Origin: Acidimicrobiales bacterium
Lineage (GTDB): Bacteria > Actinomycetota > Acidimicrobiia > Acidimicrobiales > VFJN01
Length of the DNA stretch: 7,875 nt
NCBI GenBank assembly: GCA_016936035.1
Contig: JAFGPU010000506.1
Span: 1 to 7,875 of the forward strand
Direction of reading: 5' to 3'
Positions within the stretch are counted from its first letter, which is position 1. The number at the start of each line of letters is the position of its first letter. Below the pieces are notes generated by a model that was not told where the DNA came from, ran no database searches, and saw nothing but the letters and a program-made list of their open reading frames with translations. The position numbers and the translations under genes are program-made. This document shows positions 1 to 6,065 of the stretch, in pieces.

Positions 1-138
1 CTCGTCACCATCGGCGTCGACCTGTCGAAGATGAACGCCGTCGGCGACCTGCAGGGTGGGATCGAGGTCGCAGAGCGCCTGCTCGGCTACGAGGTCAGCA
101 GGTCGCACCCCTCGCCACCCGACGTCGAGCTGCGCTGA
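1..138 (+). CDS. rsbR: RsbR-type stressosome STAS protein, C-terminal end (5' truncated)
   Basis: Frame 1 is open from the left edge to a TGA at 136-138 and gives the last 45 residues of a protein. The stretch VGDLQGGIEVAERLLGY, following a 'TIGVDLSKM' segment, is the typical end of an RsbR-type STAS domain, the co-antagonist that builds the stressosome shell with RsbS. The position directly before rsbS, with 6 nt between them, fits the usual rsbR-rsbS-rsbT order. The N-terminal sensory domain and the phosphorylated threonines lie outside the window, so the sensor type cannot be told. In the known family the protein is cytoplasmic and its STAS domain is phosphorylated by RsbT. An unrelated STAS protein is the only real alternative, and the downstream genes make that unlikely. 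Confidence 0.85.
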   Translation, partial: LVTIGVDLSKMNAVGDLQGGIEVAERLLGYEVSRSHPSPPDVELR

Positions 139-144
139 TCGGTC

Positions 145-501
145 GTGGCCGTCCCCATTCTGAAGCAGGGCGACTACCTCATCGCCACCATCCAGTCGGC
201 CATGACCGACAGCGAAGCGGTGCGGCTGCGGGACGACCTGATGCGGCAGATCGGCGTGTACCGCTCGCGTGGCGTCATCGTCGACATCACGACCCTCGAC
301 GTGATGGATTCGTTCGCCGCCCGGTCGCTGCGCACGATCGCGCACATGACCCAGCTGCGGGGCGCGGACACGGTCGTGGTGGGGATGCAGCCCGAGGTGG
401 CGTTCGCCATGGTGCAGCTCGGCCTCGACTTCGAGGACGTCCACACCGCGCTCGACCTCGAGGAGGGGCTCGCCTTCCTCGATGTGGGGACGGGCGGGTG
501 A
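145..501 (+). CDS. rsbS: RsbS, stressosome scaffold STAS protein (RsbT antagonist)
   Basis: This 118-residue single STAS domain is close in length to Bacillus RsbS (about 121). It begins VPILKQGDYLIATIQSA, an RsbS hallmark, and carries LDVMDSFAARSLR with Ser56 at the place of the serine that RsbT phosphorylates. It continues with VVGMQPEVAFAMVQLGL and ends TALDLEEGLAFL, both strongly RsbS-like. RsbS forms the stressosome core with RsbR and holds RsbT in unstressed cells; phosphorylation frees RsbT. The GTG at 145 is the only sensible start: a stop lies just upstream in frame, and the conserved N-terminus begins immediately. The ribosome binding site is weak, so coupling to the rsbR stop 6 nt upstream is likely. 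Its TGA at 499-501 overlaps the rsbT start. Confidence 0.95.
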   Translation: MAVPILKQGDYLIATIQSAMTDSEAVRLRDDLMRQIGVYRSRGVIVDITTLDVMDSFAARSLRTIAHMTQLRGADTVVVGMQPEVAFAMVQLGLDFEDVHTALDLEEGLAFLDVGTGG

Positions 502-914
502 TGACCGACTCGCCGGAGTCGATCCGGATCCCCATCACGACCGACGCCGACATCGTGCTCGCCCGCCAGTCCGGTCGCGACATGGCCGAGCAGATGGACT
601 GCTCCGCCACCGACGCCACCTTGCTGGCCACGGCGATCTCCGAGGTCGCCCGCAACATCGTCACCCATGGTGGCGGTGGCGAGGTCGTGCTGCGCGTCGT
701 CGACGCCGAGGGTGAGCGCGCCATCGAGGTCGTCGCCAGCGACCGGGGCCCGGGCATCGCCGACCTCTCCCGAGCCATGCAGGACGGGTACTCCACGGGC
801 AACGGCCTGGGCCTCGGCCTGCCGGGCGCCCGGCGCCTGATGGACGAGTTCGAGGTGACCTCGGAGGTCGGCGTGGGTACCACCGTCGTCATGCGGATGT
901 GGCGGTCACGATGA
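501..914 (+). CDS. rsbT: RsbT, serine/threonine switch-protein kinase
   Basis: A 137-residue GHKL/HATPase_c protein, near the length of Bacillus RsbT (133). The N box is seen as ISEVARNIVTH (Glu48, Asn52), the G1 box as DRGPGI (81-86), the G2 box as GLGLGLPGARRLMDEF (102-117), and the closing GTT at 126-128. All ATP-binding motifs look intact. In the known pathway RsbT phosphorylates RsbS and RsbR, leaves the stressosome and activates RsbU by direct binding. The ATG at 501 overlaps the rsbS stop as TGATG. An in-frame GTG at 498 is a possible start one codon earlier, with GGGGA at 486-490 before it. The end overlaps the next gene by ATGA. RsbW-type kinases share the fold, but gene order and the direct run-on from rsbS favour RsbT. 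Confidence 0.94.
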   Translation: MTDSPESIRIPITTDADIVLARQSGRDMAEQMDCSATDATLLATAISEVARNIVTHGGGGEVVLRVVDAEGERAIEVVASDRGPGIADLSRAMQDGYSTGNGLGLGLPGARRLMDEFEVTSEVGVGTTVVMRMWRSR

Positions 915-1519
915 CGGCATCGAGCCGCCCGCTCGAGTGGTCGGCGTCGGGCCGCCCGCTGCCGGGCGAGCCCGAGTCCGGTGACATCGCCGTGTGCGTC
1001 GAGGGCGGCGAGCACACCGTGGTGGCCGTGATCGACGGCCTGGGTCACGGCACCGAGGCCGCCGAGGCGGCGTCACGGGTGCGCGACGTCATCGTCCGGC
1101 AGCCCGACCAGCCGGTCGAGATGCTGCTCTCGCTCGCGCACGAGGCCCTCGCCCGCACCCGCGGCGCTGCGGTGACCATCGCCTCGATCGACGATCGCGG
1201 CACGATGCGGTGGGTCGGGGTCGGCAACGTCGAGGGACTCGTCCTGCGCCTCGACGGCCATCGCCCCCGGCGGGCCGCGAGCGCGACCCTCTACGGCGGG
1301 GTCGTCGGCTACCGGCTGCCCCGCACCCGGGTGTCGACCGTGGCGCTCGAGCCCGGCGACGTCGTGGTGATGGCCACCGACGGCATCACCCCCGACTTCG
1401 CCGACGACGTCGCGCTCGGGAGCCCGATCGACCGGCTCGTGTCGACCATCCTCGACCGGAGCGCCCGACCGAACGACGACGCTCTCGTCGCCGCCGTCCG
1501 GTATGGAGGACGGCCGTGA
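911..1519 (+). CDS. rsbX: RsbX-like PP2C (SpoIIE-type) serine phosphatase
   Basis: A 202-residue protein made of a PP2C/SpoIIE-type phosphatase domain alone, like RsbX (about 199 residues). Metal-binding motifs are visible in order: SGDIAV (Asp25), VIDGLGHG (Asp42), ATDGI (Asp157) and NDDAL (Asp189-Asp190). RsbX removes phosphate from RsbS and RsbR, resetting the stressosome after stress. Having no sensory domain and following rsbT directly supports this role over that of a generic SpoIIE phosphatase. I chose the ATG at 911 because it overlaps the rsbT stop as ATGA. A GTG at 899 would add four residues. The stop at 1517-1519 overlaps the next start as GTGA, so its output is probably tied to both neighbours. 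Confidence 0.87.
   Translation: MTASSRPLEWSASGRPLPGEPESGDIAVCVEGGEHTVVAVIDGLGHGTEAAEAASRVRDVIVRQPDQPVEMLLSLAHEALARTRGAAVTIASIDDRGTMRWVGVGNVEGLVLRLDGHRPRRAASATLYGGVVGYRLPRTRVSTVALEPGDVVVMATDGITPDFADDVALGSPIDRLVSTILDRSARPNDDALVAAVRYGGRP
1505..1510 (+). promoter_or_regulatory. Shine-Dalgarno site fixing the rsbU start
   Basis: GGAGGA lies 5 nt before the GTG at 1516, inside the 3' end of the rsbX-like gene. It is the best ribosome binding site in the window. It picks the GTG overlapping the rsbX stop as the true start, although the reading frame stays open far upstream. Confidence 0.8.
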
Positions 1520-2544
1520 CCGGCGCAGGCGACGAGCTCGTCACCGACTACCGCGAGGCCCTCGCCGCCTACGTGGCCGAGCCCGACGAGGCGGGGCGCG
1601 CCCGGGCCTACGAGCTCGGACACCGGGCGGTCGAGGCGAAGATGGGCCTGCTCGACCTCGCGGCGGTGCACCGGTCCGCCGTCGGTGACCTGGTCACCGA
1701 CGAGACGACGCGAGCGCACGTCGTCGCCTCGGTCGAGTTCCTCACCGAGAGCCTGTCGACGTTCGAGATGGCCCAGCGCGGCTACCGCGAGGCCCAGGAG
1801 CGGGCCGCGATCGAGCACGACATCGCGCTGACGCTGCAGCGCAGCCTGCTTCCCACCGACCTGCCCGTGCCCGAGGGCCTACACGTCGCCGTCCGCTACC
1901 TGCCGGCCGGCGGCCACGTGGCGGTCGGCGGCGACTGGTACGACGTCGTGCCGCTCGGCGGTCCCCGCACCGCCGTGGTGGTCGGTGACGTGATGGGCCA
2001 CGGCATCCGCCAGGCGGCCGTGATGGGGCAGATGCGGCTGGGGCTACGGGCCTACCTGGTCGGCGGCTACCCCCTCGACGAGGTCGTGCAGCGCACCGAC
2101 TCGTTGTTGCAGAGCCTGGGCGACACCCAGACCGCCACCATGGTGCTCGGGGTCGTCGACCTGGCCGGGCCGACGTTCGCGCTCGCCAACGCGGGCCACC
2201 CGCCCCCGCTCCTCGTCGGCGCCGACGGCGGCGCGCAGTACGTCACCGAGGGCCACGGGCGGCTGCTCGGCCTCGCCCTCACCGGCGGACGCCCCGTCCA
2301 TGGCCCGGTGGACCTGCCCACGGGCGCCACGCTCCTCATGTACACCGACGGCCTGGTCGAGCGGCACGAGCGGGCGGGCGACGACGCGTACGCCATGCTG
2401 CGCACGGCGGTCGAGGGCTTCGCCGGCTCCCCGGACGAGCTGTGCGACCTCGTCACCGAGGCCATGGTCGACGACGAGCCGACCGACGACATCTGCCTCC
2501 TGGCCGTGACCGTGCCACCCCTGGCACCGTCCGACGAGGGCTGA
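1516..2544 (+). CDS. rsbU: RsbU-like PP2C phosphatase with N-terminal RsbT-binding domain
   Basis: A 342-residue protein, near the length of Bacillus RsbU (335). Residues 1-85 are a helical region (DYREALAAYVAEPDEAGRAR, then KMGLLDLAAVH) resembling the RsbU N-terminal domain that binds RsbT. A helical linker with LTLQRSLLP (106-113) leads into a SpoIIE/PP2C domain with GGDWYD (138-143), GDVMGHG (157-163), NAGHPPP (225-231), YTDGLVER (276-283) and TDDICLLA (323-330). All the acidic metal ligands expected appear present. In the classic pathway RsbT-activated RsbU dephosphorylates RsbV, which then draws RsbW away from the sigma factor. The GTG at 1516 is set by the SD at 1505-1510 and the GTGA overlap. 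The open frame before it is a shadow of the rsbX-like gene. It is the last gene of the operon; its real target protein is not in the window. Confidence 0.92.
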   Translation: MTGAGDELVTDYREALAAYVAEPDEAGRARAYELGHRAVEAKMGLLDLAAVHRSAVGDLVTDETTRAHVVASVEFLTESLSTFEMAQRGYREAQERAAIEHDIALTLQRSLLPTDLPVPEGLHVAVRYLPAGGHVAVGGDWYDVVPLGGPRTAVVVGDVMGHGIRQAAVMGQMRLGLRAYLVGGYPLDEVVQRTDSLLQSLGDTQTATMVLGVVDLAGPTFALANAGHPPPLLVGADGGAQYVTEGHGRLLGLALTGGRPVHGPVDLPTGATLLMYTDGLVERHERAGDDAYAMLRTAVEGFAGSPDELCDLVTEAMVDDEPTDDICLLAVTVPPLAPSDEG

Positions 2545-2563
2545 GCGCCCCGCACCCGCGGCC

Positions 2564-2591
2564 CGCCGGCGAGCCGCCTGTCGGGCCGGCG
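2564..2591. terminator. Possible bidirectional terminator hairpin between convergent genes
   Basis: CGCCGGC at 2564-2570 pairs perfectly with GCCGGCG at 2585-2591 over a 14-nt loop. It lies in the 51-nt gap between the rsbU stop and the stop of the opposing small gene, where a shared terminator would be expected. There is no T tract on either side, and short GC palindromes are common in such DNA, so this is weak. Confidence 0.25.
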
Positions 2592-2595
2592 TCGC

Positions 2596-2856
2596 TCAGG
2601 GCAGGCGGCCGACGCCCCGGTGGTCGGCGGCGACGCTCGGGGCCAGGTGGCTGAGCTGCCACTGCACCACCGCACCGCACCTCGGGCACAGGGGCGCGAC
2701 GTCGCGTGACGACAGCGCCAGAAGGGTCCCGTCGCCCTCGCACCCCGCGTGACCCACGATCTCCCACGTCCCGGCGCCGCGCACCTGGGTACGGGAGAGG
2801 ATCCGGGTCCCCACCCACGCGATCCGGTGGACGCCGTGGTCGAAGCTGTCAGCCAC
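2596..2856 (-). CDS. Small hypothetical protein with putative zinc-binding Cys/His motifs
   Basis: An 86-residue protein that I cannot place in a named family. HxxC (His36, Cys39) and CPRC (Cys57, Cys60) are 17 residues apart and could form one zinc site; His70 and His79 are further candidates. The core GTWEIVGHAGC, then VAPLCPRCGAVVQWQLSHL, is well composed and its codons nearly all end in G or C. No signal peptide or membrane segment is seen, so it is probably cytoplasmic. The frame runs on far upstream, but residues there look like a shadow of another frame. I chose the GTG at 2856 because the conserved-looking part begins there and a sigma-B-like promoter ends 9 nt before it. A TTG at 2889 would add 11 residues. 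It converges on the stressosome operon. A redox or metal role is possible, but nothing shows it. Confidence 0.68.
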   Translation of the reverse strand: MADSFDHGVHRIAWVGTRILSRTQVRGAGTWEIVGHAGCEGDGTLLALSSRDVAPLCPRCGAVVQWQLSHLAPSVAADHRGVGRLP

Positions 2857-2865
2857 GTGGCCGTG

Positions 2866-2892
2866 GTACCCCGCCGGTCGCTCGCGCAAACC
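2866..2892 (-). promoter_or_regulatory. Candidate sigma-B/SigF-like promoter of the 86-aa gene
   Basis: Read on the minus strand, GGTTTG (2892-2887) is followed after 15 nt by GGGTAC (2871-2866). This is close to the published SigF/sigma-B pattern (GTTT, a spacer near 15 nt, GGGTA). The -10 ends 9 nt before the GTG at 2856, so the mRNA would be leaderless or nearly so, which agrees with the lack of an SD site. It is the best of three such sites in the window. Confidence 0.5.
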
Positions 2893-2926
2893 GGGCCCGG
2901 CGATCGCGGGACCGCAGCGGCGACCC

Positions 2927-3175
2927 TCAGGTGTCCGCGTCGGGCTCGCGGTCGACGAGGGCGTCCACGAAGTCCGCCACCGCCTGCACCATGTCGGCGG
3001 GCGACCCGGCACCGTCGTGGCCGGGTGGGTCGCCACGATCGTCGTCCCGGCCGTCGACCGGGACAGGCCCGCCGCCATCGGCGGCGGGCCTGTCCTCGAC
3101 GTGGTCAGGGTCGGCGGGGGCACCGGCCACGACCGCGAGCTTCCGGGCGTCGTCTGGCTCGCGCACAGTGGCCAC
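2927..3175 (-). CDS. Doubtful small acidic ORF downstream of luxR
   Basis: This 82-residue frame starts at a GTG with GAGG (plus-strand CCTC, 3182-3185) 6 nt upstream, a good SD site. It begins 36 nt after the luxR stop on the same strand. Composition is rich in Asp, Ala, Gly, Val and Pro, and about 88% of codons end in G or C, as in real genes here. The C-terminus (ADMVQAVADFVDALVDREPD) could be an amphipathic helix; the middle looks disordered. Against it, a perfect 16-bp inverted repeat (3061-3095) sits in the middle and looks more like a terminator than coding sequence. I recognise no family. It could be an acidic small protein cotranscribed with the regulator, or merely the trailer of luxR. 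Confidence 0.4.
   Translation of the reverse strand: MATVREPDDARKLAVVAGAPADPDHVEDRPAADGGGPVPVDGRDDDRGDPPGHDGAGSPADMVQAVADFVDALVDREPDADT
3061..3095. terminator. Perfect 16-bp inverted repeat, probable terminator hairpin for luxR
   Basis: GGACAGGCCCGCCGCC (3061-3076), a 3-nt ATC loop (3077-3079) and the exact reverse complement (3080-3095) form a very stable stem. GTCGA (3053-3057) and TCGAC (3096-3100) can extend it past a 3-nt bulge. On the minus strand it lies about 117 nt beyond the luxR stop and upstream of the promoter of the 86-aa gene, where a terminator separating two units would sit. There is no T tract, which is common in actinobacterial hairpin terminators. It falls inside the doubtful 82-aa ORF, which is the main reason to question that ORF. 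Confidence 0.5.
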
Positions 3176-3190
3176 CGTACGCCTCGCCGA

Positions 3191-3218
3191 TACGTACGGC
3201 GTCAGTAGCAGCTACGTA
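3191..3218. promoter_or_regulatory. TACGTA pair at the 3' end of luxR, possible regulator site
   Basis: Two copies of the palindrome TACGTA (3191-3196 and 3213-3218) start 22 bp apart, about two helical turns. The second overlaps the luxR stop codon and the first lies 15 nt upstream of the GTG of the small 82-aa ORF. The only other TACGTA I found in the window is in the luxR promoter region. Confidence 0.35.
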
Positions 3219-5860
3219 CCGTGCCGGGTCTCGCCGCCGTCGCCGATCCCGAGGGCGGCCGCGAGCTGGTGGCGACCCTCGATCATGAGCTTGCGGTACA
3301 CGCGGTGCAGGTGGGTGTCGACCGTGCGCACCGACAGGTAGAGGTCGGCGGCGATCTCGGGACTCGTGCGCCCGTGCGCGGCGAGCAGTGCCACCTCGCG
3401 CTCGCGGCCCGTCAGCTGCTCGCCGCTGGGCAGCGTGGGCTCGAGCGCCGGGGACCGGGGGTGGCCGCACGCAGCGAGCAGCTCGTCGACCCGGCGGGCC
3501 GCGGCCGCCGCCGACGCACCCCGGCCCTGGCGCCGGTAGATGTTCGCCGCCGCCCGGTGCGCCTCGGCCGCAACGAGGTCGAGGCCGAGGCCCTCGAGAT
3601 CGCGGGCCACGGCCGCCACCAGGTCGGCGTCGCGCTCCGCCAGCGCACGCGCATGGCGCACCACCACGTCGACGAAGGGCCCGTGGGCCTCGGCCGCGAG
3701 GCGTTCGAGGGCGTCCAGCGCCTCGGCGGCGTGCCCGAGGCGGACGACGGCGTGCAGCACCTCGACCGCGATCGGCCGCGCCGCGCCTTCCATCGCCGCC
3801 GCCAGCGTCAGGCACCGCTGGACCGCGTCGTCGACCGCACCGCGGGCGGCCAGCAGCCACGACCGGGAGAGCTCGATGTACGGCAAGGTCCGGGCGCCCC
3901 GCAGCGGGTCGGCGGCGAACGCGGCGTCGGCGGCGGCGAGGGCCTCGTCCGCCCGGTCGAGCGCCCCGGCGAAAACGGCGGCGCGGACGCGCATGGCCTC
4001 GGCGAGGGGGCGCTGGCCGAACCAGTCGGCTTCGACCAGGGCCCGTGACGACCGCTGGAGCTCGGCCAGGGCCGCGGCCGCCCGTCCCCGGCGGAGCAGG
4101 GCACCACCCCGGAACCCGGCCAGGATGCCGCGCAGCGAGGGTGCCAGGCGCTCGAGGTCGAGGCCGAGGTCGGCTCGGGTGAAGGCGTCGAGCTCGTGCA
4201 CCCGGCCCGCCCAGTACAGCGCCTGGAACCGGGCCATCCGCAGCTGGAGGTCGCCGTAGGGGACGTCGCGCCGGTGCCGCCGGGCGGCGGCGTAGAGATC
4301 GTCGTCGATCAGCGCCAGCGCATCGTCGGGCCTGCCCTGTGCTCCCCACACGGTGACGGCCACGGTGACGGCCCGCACCCGGGCGGGCTCGCCGACGTCC
4401 CGCCCGGCGAGGAGGTCGTCGGCGATCTCGCCGGCCTCGCCGAGACGCATCGAGAACATGAGCATCTGCGCGAGCACCGACCGGCACTCGGACCGCCAGA
4501 CCGGGTGGTCGGCCAGCTCCTCGACCGCGCGCTCCAGCACGCCGATGGCCTCGAACGACCGGTCGCGGTGCAGGAAGAGGTCGCTCGCCTGCGCCATGGC
4601 GATGCGGGCCACCTGCTCCGGGTCGGCGGGCACCAGCTCGGCCAGGACCGCGCCGGCCTCGTCGATGCGCCCCTGACCGGACAGGGCCTCGGCCAGGACC
4701 AGGCCGGCGTCGGCCCGGTCCTTGCCCCCCGCCGCGAGGGCGAGGCGCTCGGCGAGCCGGTGATCGAGCCGTCCCAGCGCCTCGCGGGCCAGCACCAGCA
4801 GCTGCTCGGGGTCGCCCGGCGCCCCGGACTCGAGCCGCCACGTCGCCAGGCGCAGCCGGTCGAAGTGCTCGAGACCGTCGACGGCGGCCACGAGGTCGCG
4901 CAGGATCGCCCGGCGCCGCAGCCGCGGGAGCGCGGCGGCGAGGACCTCGCCGTACAGCGGGTGGGCGACCTGCACCTCGGCCGCCCCGAACGGCTCGACC
5001 ACCTCGACCAACCCCCGCTGCTCGAGGGCCTCGACGTCGGACGGCTCGACGACGCGCTCGACGGCGTCCAGCGGGACCCGCTCCCCCACCGCCACCACCT
5101 CGAGCGCGCCCCGGGTGGACGGCGCGAGCAGGCGCAGCCGTTCGTCGACCAGCTCGCGCAGTCGCTCCCGAGGTGCGGCGGGCAGGACGATCCGCCCGCC
5201 GCCGCCCCCGCCGGCACGGCGCTCGACGGCGGCGGTCACCAGCTCGCGGACGAACAGGGCGTTGCCCCGGCTCAGCTCCCAGATCCGGTCGACGAGCGAT
5301 GCCGGGACGTTGTCGCCGAGCACGGTGAGGACCAGCTGCTCGGTCGCGTCGCGTGTCAACGCCCCCACGTCGAGCCGGGCGAGCAGCTCGTCCTTCCACA
5401 GCGCGACGAGACCGGGCGGCAACGGCTCACCGGTGCGGACGCTCACGAGCAACCGGATCGCCGACTGGGTGGCGACCAGGTGCAGCAGGGCGATCGACGC
5501 GTCGTCGAGCAGGTGTGCGTCGTCGACCGCGAGGAGGAACGGCACGGACCCGGCGCGCTCGTTCAGGCGGGCCAGGGCCAGGTGGAGCAGGTCGTCACGG
5601 TGGTGGGCCTCGTCGCCGGGCGCCAGGAGGTGCGCGAACGACCCGAGCGGGATGTCCTGGGCGGCCTCGGTGGCGCGCACCCACGCGACCATCGTGCCGT
5701 CGCTGCGCATCTGTTCGAGCGCCTCGGAGATGAGGCGCGTCTTGCCGACACCGGCGTCGCCGAACACCGCGACACCCCGTACCGACCGGTTCGCTCCCAG
5801 CAGACGCCGCAGGTCGGTGAGCTCGGAGGTCCGACCGACGAGCGGCCAGTGTGTGACCAC
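3212..5860 (-). CDS. Large ATP-binding LuxR-family transcriptional regulator (LAL/MalT-like)
   Basis: An 882-residue regulator. The N-terminal AAA/STAND-type ATPase starts at WPLVGRTSEL and has Walker A GDAGVGKT (34-41) and Walker B VDDAHLLD (112-119). A long Ala/Leu/Arg-rich helical middle, about 290-800, is probably TPR-like. A LuxR helix-turn-helix begins near residue 816 (LTGREREVALLAAHG) with the recognition helix around VRTVDTHLHRVYRKL. Domain order and length are typical of LAL regulators, which bind ATP and an unknown ligand and activate transcription. I chose the GTG at 5860 because TAGCAT on the minus strand (5873-5868) sits 7 nt before it, as for a leaderless transcript. An ATG at 5887 would add nine residues (MAAGPSIPG); neither start has an SD. 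Its target is not evident; TACGTA motifs at both ends suggest autoregulation. Long frames on the plus strand and in another minus frame across it are shadows. Confidence 0.93.
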   Translation of the reverse strand: MVTHWPLVGRTSELTDLRRLLGANRSVRGVAVFGDAGVGKTRLISEALEQMRSDGTMVAWVRATEAAQDIPLGSFAHLLAPGDEAHHRDDLLHLALARLNERAGSVPFLLAVDDAHLLDDASIALLHLVATQSAIRLLVSVRTGEPLPPGLVALWKDELLARLDVGALTRDATEQLVLTVLGDNVPASLVDRIWELSRGNALFVRELVTAAVERRAGGGGGGRIVLPAAPRERLRELVDERLRLLAPSTRGALEVVAVGERVPLDAVERVVEPSDVEALEQRGLVEVVEPFGAAEVQVAHPLYGEVLAAALPRLRRRAILRDLVAAVDGLEHFDRLRLATWRLESGAPGDPEQLLVLAREALGRLDHRLAERLALAAGGKDRADAGLVLAEALSGQGRIDEAGAVLAELVPADPEQVARIAMAQASDLFLHRDRSFEAIGVLERAVEELADHPVWRSECRSVLAQMLMFSMRLGEAGEIADDLLAGRDVGEPARVRAVTVAVTVWGAQGRPDDALALIDDDLYAAARRHRRDVPYGDLQLRMARFQALYWAGRVHELDAFTRADLGLDLERLAPSLRGILAGFRGGALLRRGRAAAALAELQRSSRALVEADWFGQRPLAEAMRVRAAVFAGALDRADEALAAADAAFAADPLRGARTLPYIELSRSWLLAARGAVDDAVQRCLTLAAAMEGAARPIAVEVLHAVVRLGHAAEALDALERLAAEAHGPFVDVVVRHARALAERDADLVAAVARDLEGLGLDLVAAEAHRAAANIYRRQGRGASAAAAARRVDELLAACGHPRSPALEPTLPSGEQLTGREREVALLAAHGRTSPEIAADLYLSVRTVDTHLHRVYRKLMIEGRHQLAAALGIGDGGETRHGT

Positions 5861-5867
5861 GCCTGGG

Positions 5868-5924
5868 ATGCTAGGGCCCGCTGCCATCGAATACGTAGGT
5901 GCTACGGATCCCTACGTGGGACCC
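5868..5924 (-). promoter_or_regulatory. luxR promoter with repeated TACG operator-like motifs
   Basis: On the minus strand a -10-like TAGCAT (5873-5868) lies 7 nt before GTG 5860. With an 18-nt spacer, the -35 position is filled exactly by TACGTA (5897-5892) and not by a TTGACA-like box, as in activator-dependent promoters. Further TACG copies start at 5903 and 5913 (steps of 11 and 10 bp). The last lies in an imperfect dyad, GGATCCC-TACGT-GGGACCC (5906-5924, 6 of 7 pairs). LuxR/NarL-type proteins bind short TAC-containing sites, so autoregulation is a reasonable inference. Confidence 0.4.
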
Positions 5925-5990
5925 GTCGCCGTACGGTTGTCGTCGAGGAAGCGTCGGTCCCCAGCACGACGTGACCTGCAATGCGGCGGA

Positions 5991-6023
5991 GCCGCCGGAG
6001 GGCCGGGCGGACCCTCCGGCGGC
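5991..6023 (-). terminator. Hairpin terminator of the small membrane-protein gene
   Basis: GCCGCCGGAGGG (5991-6002) and CCCTCCGGCGGC (6012-6023) form a perfect 12-bp stem with a 9-nt loop. On the minus strand it starts about 43 nt after the stop of the membrane-protein gene and lies before the luxR promoter region, so it would keep the two tandem genes apart. No T tract follows. The rest of the 5888-6065 gap holds the TACG motifs and nothing else I can support. Confidence 0.6.
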
Positions 6024-6065
6024 AACTGCCGTTCGGTGGTGGGCCGAGCGTGCCCGCCCGGGTCG

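Noticed and set aside
875..880. GGGTAC inside rsbT as an internal stress promoter
   Set aside because: No GTT-type -35 at the right distance, more than 30 nt to the next start, and it lies in the conserved 'GVGTT' coding motif of the kinase fold.
994..1515. Upstream extension of the rsbU reading frame
   Set aside because: It overlaps the rsbX-like phosphatase and is Arg-rich without motifs; the SD at 1505-1510 and GTG 1516 define the start.
2453..2818. Minus-strand 121-codon frame over the end of rsbU
   Set aside because: Its Arg/Pro/Gly composition marks it as a shadow of rsbU and of the 86-aa gene in another frame.
2857..2889. TTG at 2889 as the start of the 86-aa gene
   Set aside because: No SD site, and the TTG lies within the -35 element of the proposed promoter. 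It remains possible if that promoter is wrong.
3105..5399. 764-codon minus-strand frame overlapping luxR in another phase
   Set aside because: It is extremely Arg/Pro/Gly/Ala-rich with no motif, a frameshadow of luxR.
4196..5974. Long plus-strand open frame (592 codons) opposite luxR, with another at 5115-6644
   Set aside because: The luxR frame has clear Walker and helix-turn-helix motifs. The antisense frames have no domain and a composition typical of mirrored GC-rich codons.
5888..6065. Possible small RNA or gene in the gap between luxR and the membrane-protein gene
   Set aside because: Only TACG motifs and one terminator-like hairpin are visible; no separate promoter-to-terminator unit or coding frame could be supported.
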